A stretch of 17,441 bases of DNA from Chitinophagaceae bacterium UBA3961 (GTDB taxonomy: Bacteria; Bacteroidota; Bacteroidia; Chitinophagales; Chitinophagaceae): positions 1 to 17,441 of the forward strand of contig DGDD01000273.1 in NCBI GenBank assembly GCA_002385265.1, written 5' to 3'. Both the position numbers and the translations under genes were made by a program. Each line of letters begins with the position of its first letter. Position 1 is the first letter of the stretch. Shown here piece after piece: positions 1 through 8,568 of this stretch. The notes beneath the pieces are model-generated. The model saw only the letters and a list, made by a program, of their open reading frames with translations. It ran no database searches and had not been told where the DNA came from.

Positions 1-616
1 TAATGTAGTTGATGCCGGAAGTTTAAAAGGTGAAGCAGTAATCAACAGCAATGATTACGCTCGAATTCCAAGAACTGAACTACTAAAGAAGGGTAAAGAC
101 GACTACCGAAAGGCTTACCTCACTAAAGACAATAGCGATATTCAAATTTCAGACTTGACTTTTGAAAATGAAACCCATGATTCGTTGCCCCTGGTTCAAA
201 AATTCAAGTACTCAACACCATTAGGAGGATCAGGAGACTATCGATTCTTTAGTGTAAACATGTTTACAGGCTTAGAGAAAAATCCATTCGTAGCAGAAGA
301 TCGTTTTAGTGATGTATTTTTTGGAATCAACCAAAGCTATACTATCATTGGCAACTTCAAAATTCCTGAGGGATATATTGTAGAAGATGCTCCTAAAAAC
401 GTTCGAATGATGATGCCTGATACAAGTATCACGTTCTCACGAATTACCGCTTCAGAAAACGGTACAATTTCCGTGCGCATCAATTTGGATTTCAAACAAC
501 CCTTTTACTCTGTTCAAGACTATCCAAACTTCAGAGAGTTTTACAAAAAACTCTTTGAACTCCTAAGTGAACAGTACGTAATTAGAAAAAAATCAGCCGC
601 CATACCAAAACCATAA
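1..616 (+). CDS. DUF3857/transglutaminase-like protein, C-terminal part (5' partial)
   Basis: The reading frame is open from base 2, so this is the last ~204 residues of a longer gene beginning left of the window; the ATG at 155 is internal. The visible part aligns by eye along its length with the C-terminal third of the protein at 2531-4465. Shared landmarks include DSLPL, the FTG/FTE region after a GDY motif, a MPD-S-I-FSR/FTR block near the end and a final aromatic FYKK. It therefore belongs to the Bacteroidota DUF3857/transglutaminase family, and this part lies after the transglutaminase core. Whether its own catalytic residues are intact cannot be seen. It ends 10 bp before the next gene on the same strand with no terminator between, so co-transcription is likely. 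Substrate and role are unknown; export to the periplasm is inferred from the two neighbours' signal peptides. Confidence 0.85.
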   Translation, partial: NVVDAGSLKGEAVINSNDYARIPRTELLKKGKDDYRKAYLTKDNSDIQISDLTFENETHDSLPLVQKFKYSTPLGGSGDYRFFSVNMFTGLEKNPFVAEDRFSDVFFGINQSYTIIGNFKIPEGYIVEDAPKNVRMMMPDTSITFSRITASENGTISVRINLDFKQPFYSVQDYPNFREFYKKLFELLSEQYVIRKKSAAIPKP

Positions 617-626
617 TTTTTCGTCC

Positions 627-2528
627 ATGAAATATAGTTTTTTGTTCATTTTAGCCATTCTTTCGGGAATGGCTTTAAATGCTCAGGTTAAGCCCTTATA
701 CGCAGCAACATATATACCCGATAGCCTAAAAAAGGAAGCAGATGTTGTTGTGAGAGATCAGCAACAAGAGCTTATCATTAAGAACCCTGGCAAAGGTACG
801 CTTTCGGTTAAGAGAGTTGTAACCATATTGAATGCGAAAGGAAAAGACGAACTCATATTCAGAGGGTTTCAAGATAAGTTCAATAAAGTTGGAGATATAG
901 ATATTGACATGTTTGATGAATGGGGCAACTATGTGAAAAGATTGAAGAAAAAAGATCTCTCCAAGTTCCCAATTGGAGATGGTATTAGTATTGCAAATGA
1001 TGACTATATCATTATTGGTGAATTAACAACCGACAAATACCCGGTAACGGTTGAGATCAACTATACACTTACTTACAACGGCTTCTTAGAGTATCCCGAT
1101 TTTGATTTTCAAGAGTACGATGCTAGTATTCAAAAATCGAGTTTCAAAATCGTTACTTCAAAAAACAATAGGGTTCGTTTTAAAAACTATCGTTGCAATT
1201 TAACGCCATTAATTCAGGAAACCGGCGACAATATCAGCTATTACTGGGCTGTCAACAATGTATTGCCCCTGAAATCGCAACCCGGAAGTGCTAAGCGCGA
1301 CAATCCGCGCGTATTGATCTCCCCTTCCTTGTTCGAAATGGATGATTATGCGGGTGATATGTCAAGCTGGAAATCATTTGGTAAATGGCAATCAAGCTTG
1401 ATCAAGCAAACCAATCAGCTTCCTCCGGCTCAAGCAACATTCTATAGAGAATTAGTAAAATCGGCGGGGTCTGACCGTGAAAAAATCAAGATTCTATACG
1501 AATACTTACAAAAGAATTTTAGGTATGTAAGCATACAACTGGGTATTGGCGGTTGGAAACCTTTCAGCGCTGAATTCGTTGATGCTAAAAAATACGGTGA
1601 TTGTAAAGCCTTAAGCAATTTCATGCAAGCAATGCTGAACGCAGTAAATATCAAGAGTCACTACGCTGTTATCAATGCCGGGAGTGATCAAATGCCGGTA
1701 GATCCCGATTTCCCGCAAAGCGCGTTTAACCATGTTATCTTATGTGTACCTCAACCAAAAGATACCATTTGGCTAGAATGTACCAGTAGAACGCAACCTT
1801 TTGGAGTGCTGGGAAATTTCACCGAAAATCGAAATGCTTTTTTGATTACCGACGATGGTGGTACAATGGTTTCAACACCTAAAAGCAAAGCAGAACAAAA
1901 TACCTATTCTGCAAATTCCGTGATTACTTTTAATGAAGATGCAAGCGGTTCGGTTACAACTGTTATGTCAATGACCGGAGAGTACATTTCTGAATACGAC
2001 CACTATTTATTTGAAGCTGGCGAGCAAACTAGAAAACAATACCTGATCAATGTTAGAGGATTCAAGCAACCCGATGAAATGAAACTTGAAAAGAAAGTTG
2101 GCACGCATGAATTGTTGGTAGTTGAGTTCCAAGGTGAATATGAAAAAATTCCAGATTTCAGCACCGGATCTAAATTCTTTTTGAGTCAACGTTTGAATAA
2201 ATTCTGGGTCGACAATTTGCCAAAAGTCGAAAACCGAACCAACGACTACTATATGGATTTTCCTTTAGTACAAAATGACACGACAGTTATCAGGATTCCA
2301 AAAGGATTCATTGTAGACAATCTTCCTAAAAACAACTCCTTCGAGTTCGGTCAAGGTTCATTTAAAGCGCTCTATGCTTTCGACGCAACGAAATCGGAGG
2401 TTAGCATAATCAACTTTATTAAAGTAACCGGGAATAAGATACCTGCAGCAAAATATCAAGAGGCATTCGATTTCTTCAACAAAGTGCTGAAAGAACTGCA
2501 GCAAAAAATAGTTCTTAAAAAAGAATAG
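627..2528 (+). CDS. DUF3857 and transglutaminase-core domain protein, catalytic residues largely present
   Basis: 633 residues. Residues 1-20 form a signal peptide ending at an ALNAQ-type cleavage site, so the protein is exported. Residues ~30-215 match the DUF3857 beta-rich domain and ~275-390 a transglutaminase-like papain-fold core. The nucleophile is Cys326 in YGDCKAL and the histidine is His369 in FNHVILC. The third position is Glu384 in WLECTS, where many members of the superfamily have Asp. The remaining ~240 residues are a beta-rich C-terminal part of the kind found in this family. The spacing of Cys, His and acid fits a functional cysteine hydrolase or transferase, but the substrate is unknown; proteins of this type are usually annotated only by domain. 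It sits between two paralogues with gaps of 10 and 2 bp, so the three probably form one transcript and may act together. No clear Shine-Dalgarno precedes the ATG, which is normal for Bacteroidota. Confidence 0.9.
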   Translation: MKYSFLFILAILSGMALNAQVKPLYAATYIPDSLKKEADVVVRDQQQELIIKNPGKGTLSVKRVVTILNAKGKDELIFRGFQDKFNKVGDIDIDMFDEWGNYVKRLKKKDLSKFPIGDGISIANDDYIIIGELTTDKYPVTVEINYTLTYNGFLEYPDFDFQEYDASIQKSSFKIVTSKNNRVRFKNYRCNLTPLIQETGDNISYYWAVNNVLPLKSQPGSAKRDNPRVLISPSLFEMDDYAGDMSSWKSFGKWQSSLIKQTNQLPPAQATFYRELVKSAGSDREKIKILYEYLQKNFRYVSIQLGIGGWKPFSAEFVDAKKYGDCKALSNFMQAMLNAVNIKSHYAVINAGSDQMPVDPDFPQSAFNHVILCVPQPKDTIWLECTSRTQPFGVLGNFTENRNAFLITDDGGTMVSTPKSKAEQNTYSANSVITFNEDASGSVTTVMSMTGEYISEYDHYLFEAGEQTRKQYLINVRGFKQPDEMKLEKKVGTHELLVVEFQGEYEKIPDFSTGSKFFLSQRLNKFWVDNLPKVENRTNDYYMDFPLVQNDTTVIRIPKGFIVDNLPKNNSFEFGQGSFKALYAFDATKSEVSIINFIKVTGNKIPAAKYQEAFDFFNKVLKELQQKIVLKKE

Positions 2529-2530
2529 TT

Positions 2531-4465
2531 ATGAGGAAATTGATAGCGTTAGCGATTGTTCTACTAAATTTTAAAGGATTTACGCAGAAGCCTGCCGGTA
2601 TTCCAGACTATGGCACTATCACACCGGAAGACATTGCATTAAAAGTATGCGATTTCGACCCCGATGCAGATGCTGTTGTTTTATACGACTATGCTGTTGC
2701 TGTTCCAGGTTCTAATTACGAGTTAATTACAGAGCGGAGAGTTAAGATCAAAATCCTAAAAGAAAGTGGAATCGAAAGAGGCAATATTGTGATTCCATAT
2801 TACAGTAAAGGCGATTTTGAATCTATAGCGGCAATAGAAGGATATGTATACACCGTAAGCTCTGAAGGATATCCTACTAGAACTTCCCTGGACAAGAAAT
2901 CGATCTTTCGTAAACAAGAAAATGATTTTTACAGTACGGTTAAAATTGCCATGCCCAATGTAAGAGTGGGAAGTATTATCGAATATAAGTACGAAGACAC
3001 CAAAAGAAGCTATTCGGGCCTTGATGACTGGGAATTTCAAACAGACATGCCCACTCTTATTAGCCATTATCACCTAACCATTTTGCCTTCAGTAGCCTTT
3101 CAGTATAGGGTTAAAAAGAGTCCTTTTCTACCAATTGCTATAAAACCAATGCCAGACGAAGGAAAGATTTCTTTCGAAATGAAAAACATTGCTTCACTTA
3201 GGGATGAACCCCTAATGGATTCCAAAGAAGATTATCGGCAGAAAGTAGTTTTTCAATTAGCGGAATATCGAAACTCGTTTGGAACGTTGCAGAAGTATGC
3301 AACCAGTTGGGAAGAACTTGCCAGAGAACTGAATTCATCAGAATATTTCGGGAAGGAAGTATATCGAAATGTTCCGGGTGCTGATGCGTTGATAAAAGAA
3401 GCCAAAGCAATTGCAGATCCATATTCGAGAATGCTTTTTGTTTACAATTATATTCGTAAAAACTTCGCGCACGATGGATACGGCTCACGCTATGCCAGTG
3501 AAACAATGAAGCGAATTTGGGATAAAAAAACAGGTAATGATGGATGTTTGAATATTCTATTGGTCAACTTATTGAAAGAAGCAGGATTAGATACTGAACC
3601 GGTATTGGTAAGCGAAAGGAGACATGGAAAAGTAGATCCCTCCTACCCTTTCGAAGATCAATTCAACAAAACAATTTCAATGACTTTGATCAATAGCAGA
3701 CCTTATTTCCTTGATGCGATCGACTATAAAACTCCAATTGGACTGATTTCCTACCAATTGTTGAACACAACCGGTTTTGTAGTCTCGAAGAAAAAGCCAA
3801 TGCTCATAAAGCTTGCAGATAGCGAACATGCCATCAAGAATTTTATAGGCATTCAGTCCACCATCGATAAAACAGGATTATTACACGGTCAAGTTTCAAT
3901 TTCTAGCTACGATTATGCGAAAATCAACAAGCAATTGACACTTGCAACAAAGGGAATGGAAACCTATAAGAACAGGTATCTTTTGAAAGACAATACGGCT
4001 TTAAAAATAGATAGCCTAAAATTTAAAAATGAGAACTCTGATTCATTGCCCCTTGAGCAATCATTTGATTTTTCTTTGGCCCCAAGTGTAAATGGAGATT
4101 ATTTGATATACTACCTTAATTTGTTTACTGAGTTTTACAAGAATGAATTTGTTTCAAAAGTGCGGTTCACCGACATCAATTTTGTAACCAACAATATACT
4201 TGCCTATACTCAGGTTATTACAACTCCCTCCGATTTTAAACCCGAGACTTTGCCGAAAAGCATGACGCTGCAAATGCCCGATAAAAGCATTGTTTTCACG
4301 CGAACAGTGAACAGGGACGCCGCATCCAATCAGATTGTTATACGGTATCGGTTGGATTTTACACGATTTGTATTCGTTGCAACGGAGTATCCAACCATCC
4401 AAGATTTTTACAAAAAGATGATCGATTTAATGAACGAACCATTGGTATTGAAAGTGGTGAACTAA
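2531..4465 (+). CDS. DUF3857/transglutaminase-like protein, probably non-catalytic (His replaced by Lys)
   Basis: 644 residues with a signal peptide of about 19 residues ending at GFTQ. A DUF3857-type domain covers about residues 35-260 and a transglutaminase-like core about 285-400, followed by a beta-rich C-terminal region. Cys339 is present (NDGCLNILL) and Asp395 is present (YFLDAID), but the position of the catalytic histidine, clear in the upstream paralogue as FNH, is Lys380 here (QFNKTIS). As I recall, a related Bacteroidota subfamily has FNY at this place, so this may be an established non-classical type rather than a fresh mutation. Classical transglutaminase or protease activity is therefore doubtful, and a binding or scaffold role is possible. 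It starts 2 bp after the preceding stop, so it is probably translated from the same message. Its TAA stop overlaps the stop of the convergent UbiD-type gene. The partial gene at the left edge is its closest relative here. Confidence 0.9.
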   Translation: MRKLIALAIVLLNFKGFTQKPAGIPDYGTITPEDIALKVCDFDPDADAVVLYDYAVAVPGSNYELITERRVKIKILKESGIERGNIVIPYYSKGDFESIAAIEGYVYTVSSEGYPTRTSLDKKSIFRKQENDFYSTVKIAMPNVRVGSIIEYKYEDTKRSYSGLDDWEFQTDMPTLISHYHLTILPSVAFQYRVKKSPFLPIAIKPMPDEGKISFEMKNIASLRDEPLMDSKEDYRQKVVFQLAEYRNSFGTLQKYATSWEELARELNSSEYFGKEVYRNVPGADALIKEAKAIADPYSRMLFVYNYIRKNFAHDGYGSRYASETMKRIWDKKTGNDGCLNILLVNLLKEAGLDTEPVLVSERRHGKVDPSYPFEDQFNKTISMTLINSRPYFLDAIDYKTPIGLISYQLLNTTGFVVSKKKPMLIKLADSEHAIKNFIGIQSTIDKTGLLHGQVSISSYDYAKINKQLTLATKGMETYKNRYLLKDNTALKIDSLKFKNENSDSLPLEQSFDFSLAPSVNGDYLIYYLNLFTEFYKNEFVSKVRFTDINFVTNNILAYTQVITTPSDFKPETLPKSMTLQMPDKSIVFTRTVNRDAASNQIVIRYRLDFTRFVFVATEYPTIQDFYKKMIDLMNEPLVLKVVN

Positions 4466-6387
4466 TCGGCCACCGCTTCTTCGCCATACATTTGGCTCTT
4501 ATATTTGAGCGAAGGCGAGGGCAAGAACTCACCCAAACCAAGTTCAGCCCATTTGGCGTCAACCGCTTCAATTGTTTTATCATCGGCCACAATGATATTC
4601 GGCCAGTTTCGCTGGAAATTATCGAACTCTTTGGTTTTAATGGTTCCGTCTAAGCCAATGCAGGCATGTACTTTTCCTGGAACTGTTTTTGAATCAGTTT
4701 GCACCATTGTTTGATCTCTTTTGGGATCCATATTGTTACAAAATCTCCAAAGTGCAACAGGTAAATCTCTAGGGTTCACCGTATGTTCAACATAGAGAAT
4801 CATTTTAACCCCTTCCAATTCAGGAAGCTTCGCTAAGTTTTCGTGCAGTTCGCGAACTTCACCTGATTTTGATTTCTTTACAGAAACAATCAAACAAGCA
4901 ATATCTTCTTTCAACAAATCGGCATTGATGGCTACCACTGATGCAAACTTGTTTTCTATCGCGATGGTATCTAAATTTTTTGGGGGAGCTATATTTAAAA
5001 CTTGGTCGTCAATTTCTTCATCAAATTTGAAGGTTCCATCAATACAGATCTTCCCACCAAATCCAAGTTTGCTGCAACTATGATCCAACACATCCATAGG
5101 CCCTTGGGAGATGGTGATGTCTTGAGCGGGGTTTAAGTTTTTGAACACGTATTGGGCCAATGCCTTATAGTCTTGTATTTTAACCTTTGTATCGGCTAGC
5201 ACTAATATTTTATTGAACATCATTTGACCGGCTCCCCACATGGCATTCATTACTTTCTGACCTTGGCCGGCATAATCTTTCTGAATTTGAGTGATCACCA
5301 AATTATGAAATACTCCTTCAACAGGCATATCCATATCGGTAATTTCGGGAACCATGGTCATTTTAATTGGAGCAAGGAAAATGCGTTCTGTTGCTTTGCC
5401 AAGCCAGGCATCCTCTTGTGGTGGTATACCTACAATAGTTGCTGGATAAATTGCTTTCTTACGATGGGTAATTGCGGTAATATGAAAACGTGGATAGAAA
5501 TCGGGAAGTGAATAATAACCGGTATGGTCTCCGAAGGGTCCTTCCCAAATTAGATCATCATTCGGATCCACATAACCTTCAATAATAAAGTCGGCATCTG
5601 CAGGAACTTCAATTTCCGGCTGAGTTATACACTTTACAAGTTCTACTTTCCTTTTTCGAAGGAATCCTGCTAACATGTATTCATCAACATTCTCAGGAAG
5701 CGGCGCTGTTGCTGAGTAGGCATAGGCTGGGTCTCCTCCAAGGGCAACCGCAACAGGCATTTTTTTACCTAACTTCTTATATTCAGAGAAATGCTTTGCA
5801 CTTACTTTGTGTTTATGCCAATGCATACCTGTCAACTGTGGTCCGAATACTTGCATTCGATACATTCCAACGTTTCTAGAACCCGAGAGCGGATCTTTCG
5901 TATGAATTACGGGTAGTGTAACAAAGGGCCCACCATCTTTTGGCCAACAAGTAATTACCGGTAGCTTAGTAATATCCGGATTCTCAGTAATTACAACTTC
6001 TTGACAAGCTCCTTTACCGGAAATGACTTTTGGCATCCAACTGGAAAACTGAGCCAATTTAGGAAGCATCTTAAGTTTATCCAGAATCCCTTCTTTGGGC
6101 GCACTCAACATTTTAAACAATCCTTCAATCTCATGTGCAACATCATCAAGGTGATTGACCCCTAAAGCCATACACATCCGCTTTTCACTTCCATAAGCAT
6201 TCATCAATACCGGAAAATCGTATCCGGTATTTTCAAATAAGAGGGCTTTCCCCCCTCCTGCTGTTTTGCTGATACGATCTGTTATTTCCGCAATCTCAAG
6301 TTTGGGATCAACGTACGATTTTATACGGATAAGCTCCCCTGCTGTCTCTAAAGCTTCTATAAACTGGTCTATGTTTCTAAATGCCAT
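4462..6387 (-). CDS. UbiD-family prenylated-FMN-dependent decarboxylase
   Basis: 641 residues from the ATG at 6387. The protein carries UbiD-family hallmarks: MYRMQVFGPQ with Arg177, GMHWHKH, and EGPFGDHTGYY with Glu282 and Asp287, matching the Arg-Glu-Asp/Glu catalytic network of UbiD/Fdc enzymes. These catalyse reversible decarboxylation of aromatic or unsaturated acids using prenylated FMN made by UbiX; no UbiX gene is in the window. It is considerably longer than E. coli UbiD (~500 residues). Extended UbiD proteins of Bacteroidota are often labelled menaquinone-biosynthesis decarboxylase, but the substrate cannot be read from the sequence. An upstream ATG at 6417 is in frame, but a TAnnTTTG-like -7 box at 6411-6404 lies between the two, so the start at 6387 with a leader of ~10 bases is preferred. 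The protein is cytosolic, with no signal peptide. Its stop overlaps the convergent DUF3857 gene's stop. Confidence 0.9.
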   Translation of the reverse strand: MAFRNIDQFIEALETAGELIRIKSYVDPKLEIAEITDRISKTAGGGKALLFENTGYDFPVLMNAYGSEKRMCMALGVNHLDDVAHEIEGLFKMLSAPKEGILDKLKMLPKLAQFSSWMPKVISGKGACQEVVITENPDITKLPVITCWPKDGGPFVTLPVIHTKDPLSGSRNVGMYRMQVFGPQLTGMHWHKHKVSAKHFSEYKKLGKKMPVAVALGGDPAYAYSATAPLPENVDEYMLAGFLRKRKVELVKCITQPEIEVPADADFIIEGYVDPNDDLIWEGPFGDHTGYYSLPDFYPRFHITAITHRKKAIYPATIVGIPPQEDAWLGKATERIFLAPIKMTMVPEITDMDMPVEGVFHNLVITQIQKDYAGQGQKVMNAMWGAGQMMFNKILVLADTKVKIQDYKALAQYVFKNLNPAQDITISQGPMDVLDHSCSKLGFGGKICIDGTFKFDEEIDDQVLNIAPPKNLDTIAIENKFASVVAINADLLKEDIACLIVSVKKSKSGEVRELHENLAKLPELEGVKMILYVEHTVNPRDLPVALWRFCNNMDPKRDQTMVQTDSKTVPGKVHACIGLDGTIKTKEFDNFQRNWPNIIVADDKTIEAVDAKWAELGLGEFLPSPSLKYKSQMYGEEAVAD

Positions 6388-6403
6388 AAGTATAAATTCG
6401 GTG

Positions 6404-6411
6404 CAAAAGTA
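6404..6411 (-). promoter_or_regulatory. -7 box of the UbiD-type gene
   Basis: Read on the minus strand this is TACTTTTG, an exact match to the Bacteroidota -7 consensus TAnnTTTG. A weak -33-like TTTC lies about 16-17 bases upstream. Transcription would start about 7 bases downstream, leaving a leader of roughly 10 bases before the ATG at 6387. This supports 6387 over 6417 as the start codon. Confidence 0.55.
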
Positions 6412-6489
6412 AAACACCTCAGGCAGGAAATAGTTGAACTTTGTTATTTCTTGGCTAGAATTTATGTAATGAGCAGCATTTTAAATGAT

Positions 6490-7329
6490 TTAGTAGTAAA
6501 CTCTTGGACAATCAGTGGAAGATCGAGCGGAAGGTGAAGAAGATCTGTTCAATGAAATGATCAAGTGTAAACCGTGAAAATAATACCAGTCTTTCGATAC
6601 GGCACTGCCCCGAATGGTACCTTCGGCTGGATAGGTTGAAGGCGCCGCCTTAACCTCGTCACCACGAAAAGCGAGTTCTACAGCCTTCAACCCTTTGAAG
6701 CTTTGAAGGCGGTTTTGATCAACATAAGTGGTGCTTACATCGTCGATATAATCTGTAAATGTTTTACGAAACCCCAGTTCATAGGCGATGGTAAATATTG
6801 AACTTATTTCAAATCGTACACCTCCACCAAAGGGCAGTGCAACTTGGTTTAACTTGTAAGGAGCAGCTCTTCCGGGAAGTCCCTGTCCTTCAGTAGACAG
6901 CGGTTGTAAATAATACCTCGTGCCCGTACTATCGAAAGTGTAAGGATTGAAATGGAAAAAAGCGATGCCTGCAAAAAAGTACGGAACAATATAAGAATCT
7001 TCAGGGTCTAATAAAGACCAATCAGCGAGTAACGCAAGCTCCTGTATTTTTGATTTGAAACTTAGATTTCGTAATTGATATTGTGGATCATTCCAAAGAT
7101 CATTGGCCTCCACAACACCGTAGTTGTATTCTACTCGAATGCTTAGTTTTGAACTACTTGAATACATTAAGCCAACACCCAACCCTTCATTTGCAGGATT
7201 CAACGAAAAATTCTTCGACTGCAAATCACCTCGATAACCAGTGTACCCAACTCTTGCAGTAAACTTTAAAGGCTGTGCACGGACTATTAGGGGGAACAAA
7301 GTAATGATCCCAATCAGAAACCTTTTCAT
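6490..7329 (-). CDS. DUF6089-type outer-membrane beta-barrel protein
   Basis: 279 residues. A signal peptide of ~19 residues (basic start, hydrophobic core, end at VRAQ) is followed by alternating beta-strand segments typical of a small outer-membrane barrel. They begin with FTARVGYTGYRGDL and continue through ..GVGLMYSSSSKLSIRVEYNYG.., a PYFFAGIAFFHFNPY strand and a GGGVRFEISSIFTIAYELGFRKTFTDYIDDVS segment. That last segment, with the GYRGDL start, is characteristic of the DUF6089 family of Bacteroidota. The C-terminal ~50 residues are less ordered, Ser/Arg-rich, and do not end in the aromatic residue of a classical Bam signal, although YY is close. The function is unknown; location in the outer membrane is inferred. 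It has its own promoter candidate and is separated from the UbiD gene by 102 bp, so an operon is not evident. Confidence 0.8.
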   Translation of the reverse strand: MKRFLIGIITLFPLIVRAQPLKFTARVGYTGYRGDLQSKNFSLNPANEGLGVGLMYSSSSKLSIRVEYNYGVVEANDLWNDPQYQLRNLSFKSKIQELALLADWSLLDPEDSYIVPYFFAGIAFFHFNPYTFDSTGTRYYLQPLSTEGQGLPGRAAPYKLNQVALPFGGGVRFEISSIFTIAYELGFRKTFTDYIDDVSTTYVDQNRLQSFKGLKAVELAFRGDEVKAAPSTYPAEGTIRGSAVSKDWYYFHGLHLIISLNRSSSPSARSSTDCPRVYY

Positions 7330-7345
7330 AGCAATTGAACTTTGA

Positions 7346-7353
7346 CAATTTTA
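7346..7353 (-). promoter_or_regulatory. candidate -7 box of the barrel gene
   Basis: On the minus strand this reads TAAAATTG, seven of eight positions of TAnnTTTG. It would start transcription about 10 bases before the ATG at 7329, the same geometry as at the UbiD-type gene. The -33 element is weak (TTGG about 15 bases upstream). No convincing terminator for the upstream epimerase gene is visible in the 95-bp gap. Confidence 0.35.
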
Positions 7354-7424
7354 ACCGGTCAACCATATCCAATTACTTTGCCAAGCCGCTATGTTGTGGA
7401 TAACTATCAATATTTGAAATCAAA

Positions 7425-8444
7425 TTATTGATTTTGGGCAATATCGACCCCTAAACCAGGTTTATCGGACAATTCAATTACTCCATCGCGATATTCCAGA
7501 CCGCTTGCCAGATCTTCTTTTAAAAGCAAAGGGCCGTCGGCATCTAAATAGTCTACCATAGGTGATAAATGAACTAATGCAGCCGACCCAATACTCGATT
7601 CATTCATACAACCCAACATGATGCTTAAGTCTTTTGAGCGAGCATCTTTAATCATTCTAATTGCAGGGGTAATGCCACTGCATTTGGTGAGTTTGATATT
7701 GATACCATGAAAATGTCCCACCATTTTTTCTACATCGGATTCAAACACACAAGCTTCATCAGCAATAAGGGGAATGCGTGATAATTTATAGAGTTTCTTC
7801 ATGCCTTCCCAATCATCTTTGGCTAAAGGTTGTTCAATCAGTTCTACCTTCAATTCTTCTAAAATGGGCAGCAGTTCAATTGCTTGATCAATAGTCCATC
7901 CGGCATTGGCATCTACTCTAATACGAGCGTCTGTAGCTGCGCGCATTGCTTGAAGTCTAGGTATATCATCGCTGGTGCCCACTTTTATTTTATAAATAGG
8001 CCAAGGTGTTTCTTTTATTTTAGCCACCATGGCTTCCGGTGTATCAATTCCGATGGTATAATCTGTTAGAGGTCTGTTTTTAATATCTAATCCCAGAATT
8101 TGATACAAAGGCTGACGCCTGAATTTTCCAAACATGTCCCAGGCAGCCATATCGAATGCCGAAACTAGAAAAGGATTGTTGGGGATAAGGTGATGCAAAT
8201 AGTGCCAATAACGCTCCGGTTCTGTAAAAGCAAATTTGTCGAAAAACATACGTTTTCGTTGCCAATCTTCTAGCATTTTTTCAGCTGTGATGTTATAATA
8301 GGCAATAGCGGGAGCTTCCCCGTAGCCAACGATGCCTCTATTATCGAGCTTTATAAAAACACCCGGTTGATGCGTTTTTGTACCCTTTGAAATGGTGAAA
8401 GGATGAGCAAAAGCCAAATTGTAGGTTTGAACATGCGAAATCAT
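7425..8444 (-). CDS. dipeptide epimerase (L-Ala-D/L-Glu epimerase type), enolase superfamily
   Basis: 339 residues, cytosolic. The N-terminal capping domain (~1-110) is followed by the enolase-superfamily barrel. Catalytic residues fit the muconate-lactonizing subgroup: Lys152 and Lys154 in YKIKVG, metal ligands Asp178 (RVDANAGW), Glu204 (LIEQPL) and Asp229 (IADEA), and the opposite-face base Lys251 in INIKLTKCSG. The late motif DADGPLL resembles the Asp-x-Asp that binds the dipeptide amino group in Ala-Glu epimerases. The expected reaction interconverts L-Ala-D-Glu and L-Ala-L-Glu during reuse of cell-wall peptides; other dipeptides are possible, because specificity varies widely in this family. 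It is divergently oriented from the T9SS gene at 8569, and a 17-base palindrome lies between them. Length and motif order are normal. Confidence 0.9.
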   Translation of the reverse strand: MISHVQTYNLAFAHPFTISKGTKTHQPGVFIKLDNRGIVGYGEAPAIAYYNITAEKMLEDWQRKRMFFDKFAFTEPERYWHYLHHLIPNNPFLVSAFDMAAWDMFGKFRRQPLYQILGLDIKNRPLTDYTIGIDTPEAMVAKIKETPWPIYKIKVGTSDDIPRLQAMRAATDARIRVDANAGWTIDQAIELLPILEELKVELIEQPLAKDDWEGMKKLYKLSRIPLIADEACVFESDVEKMVGHFHGINIKLTKCSGITPAIRMIKDARSKDLSIMLGCMNESSIGSAALVHLSPMVDYLDADGPLLLKEDLASGLEYRDGVIELSDKPGLGVDIAQNQ

Positions 8445-8511
8445 GACATTGAATATACTAAGAGTTATTATTTATCGTTATCTAGGTGTTATTAGGACTA
8501 AAGTAACGCAC

Positions 8512-8528
8512 TCATTGATAATCAATGA
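8512..8528. promoter_or_regulatory. 17-bp palindrome in a divergent promoter region
   Basis: The sequence reads TCATTGAT-A-ATCAATGA: perfect 8-bp arms around a single central base. It lies in the 124-bp gap between the minus-strand epimerase (start 8444) and the plus-strand T9SS gene (start 8569), about 40 bp from the latter. Symmetry and position suggest a binding site for a dimeric regulator. A second, weaker inverted repeat, ACTTC/GAAGT with an 8-base loop, follows at 8528-8545. No convincing TAnnTTTG box was found in the gap for either gene. Confidence 0.4.
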
Positions 8529-8568
8529 CTTCGAACTTTAGAAGTACAAATGTATCGCAACCTACCTT

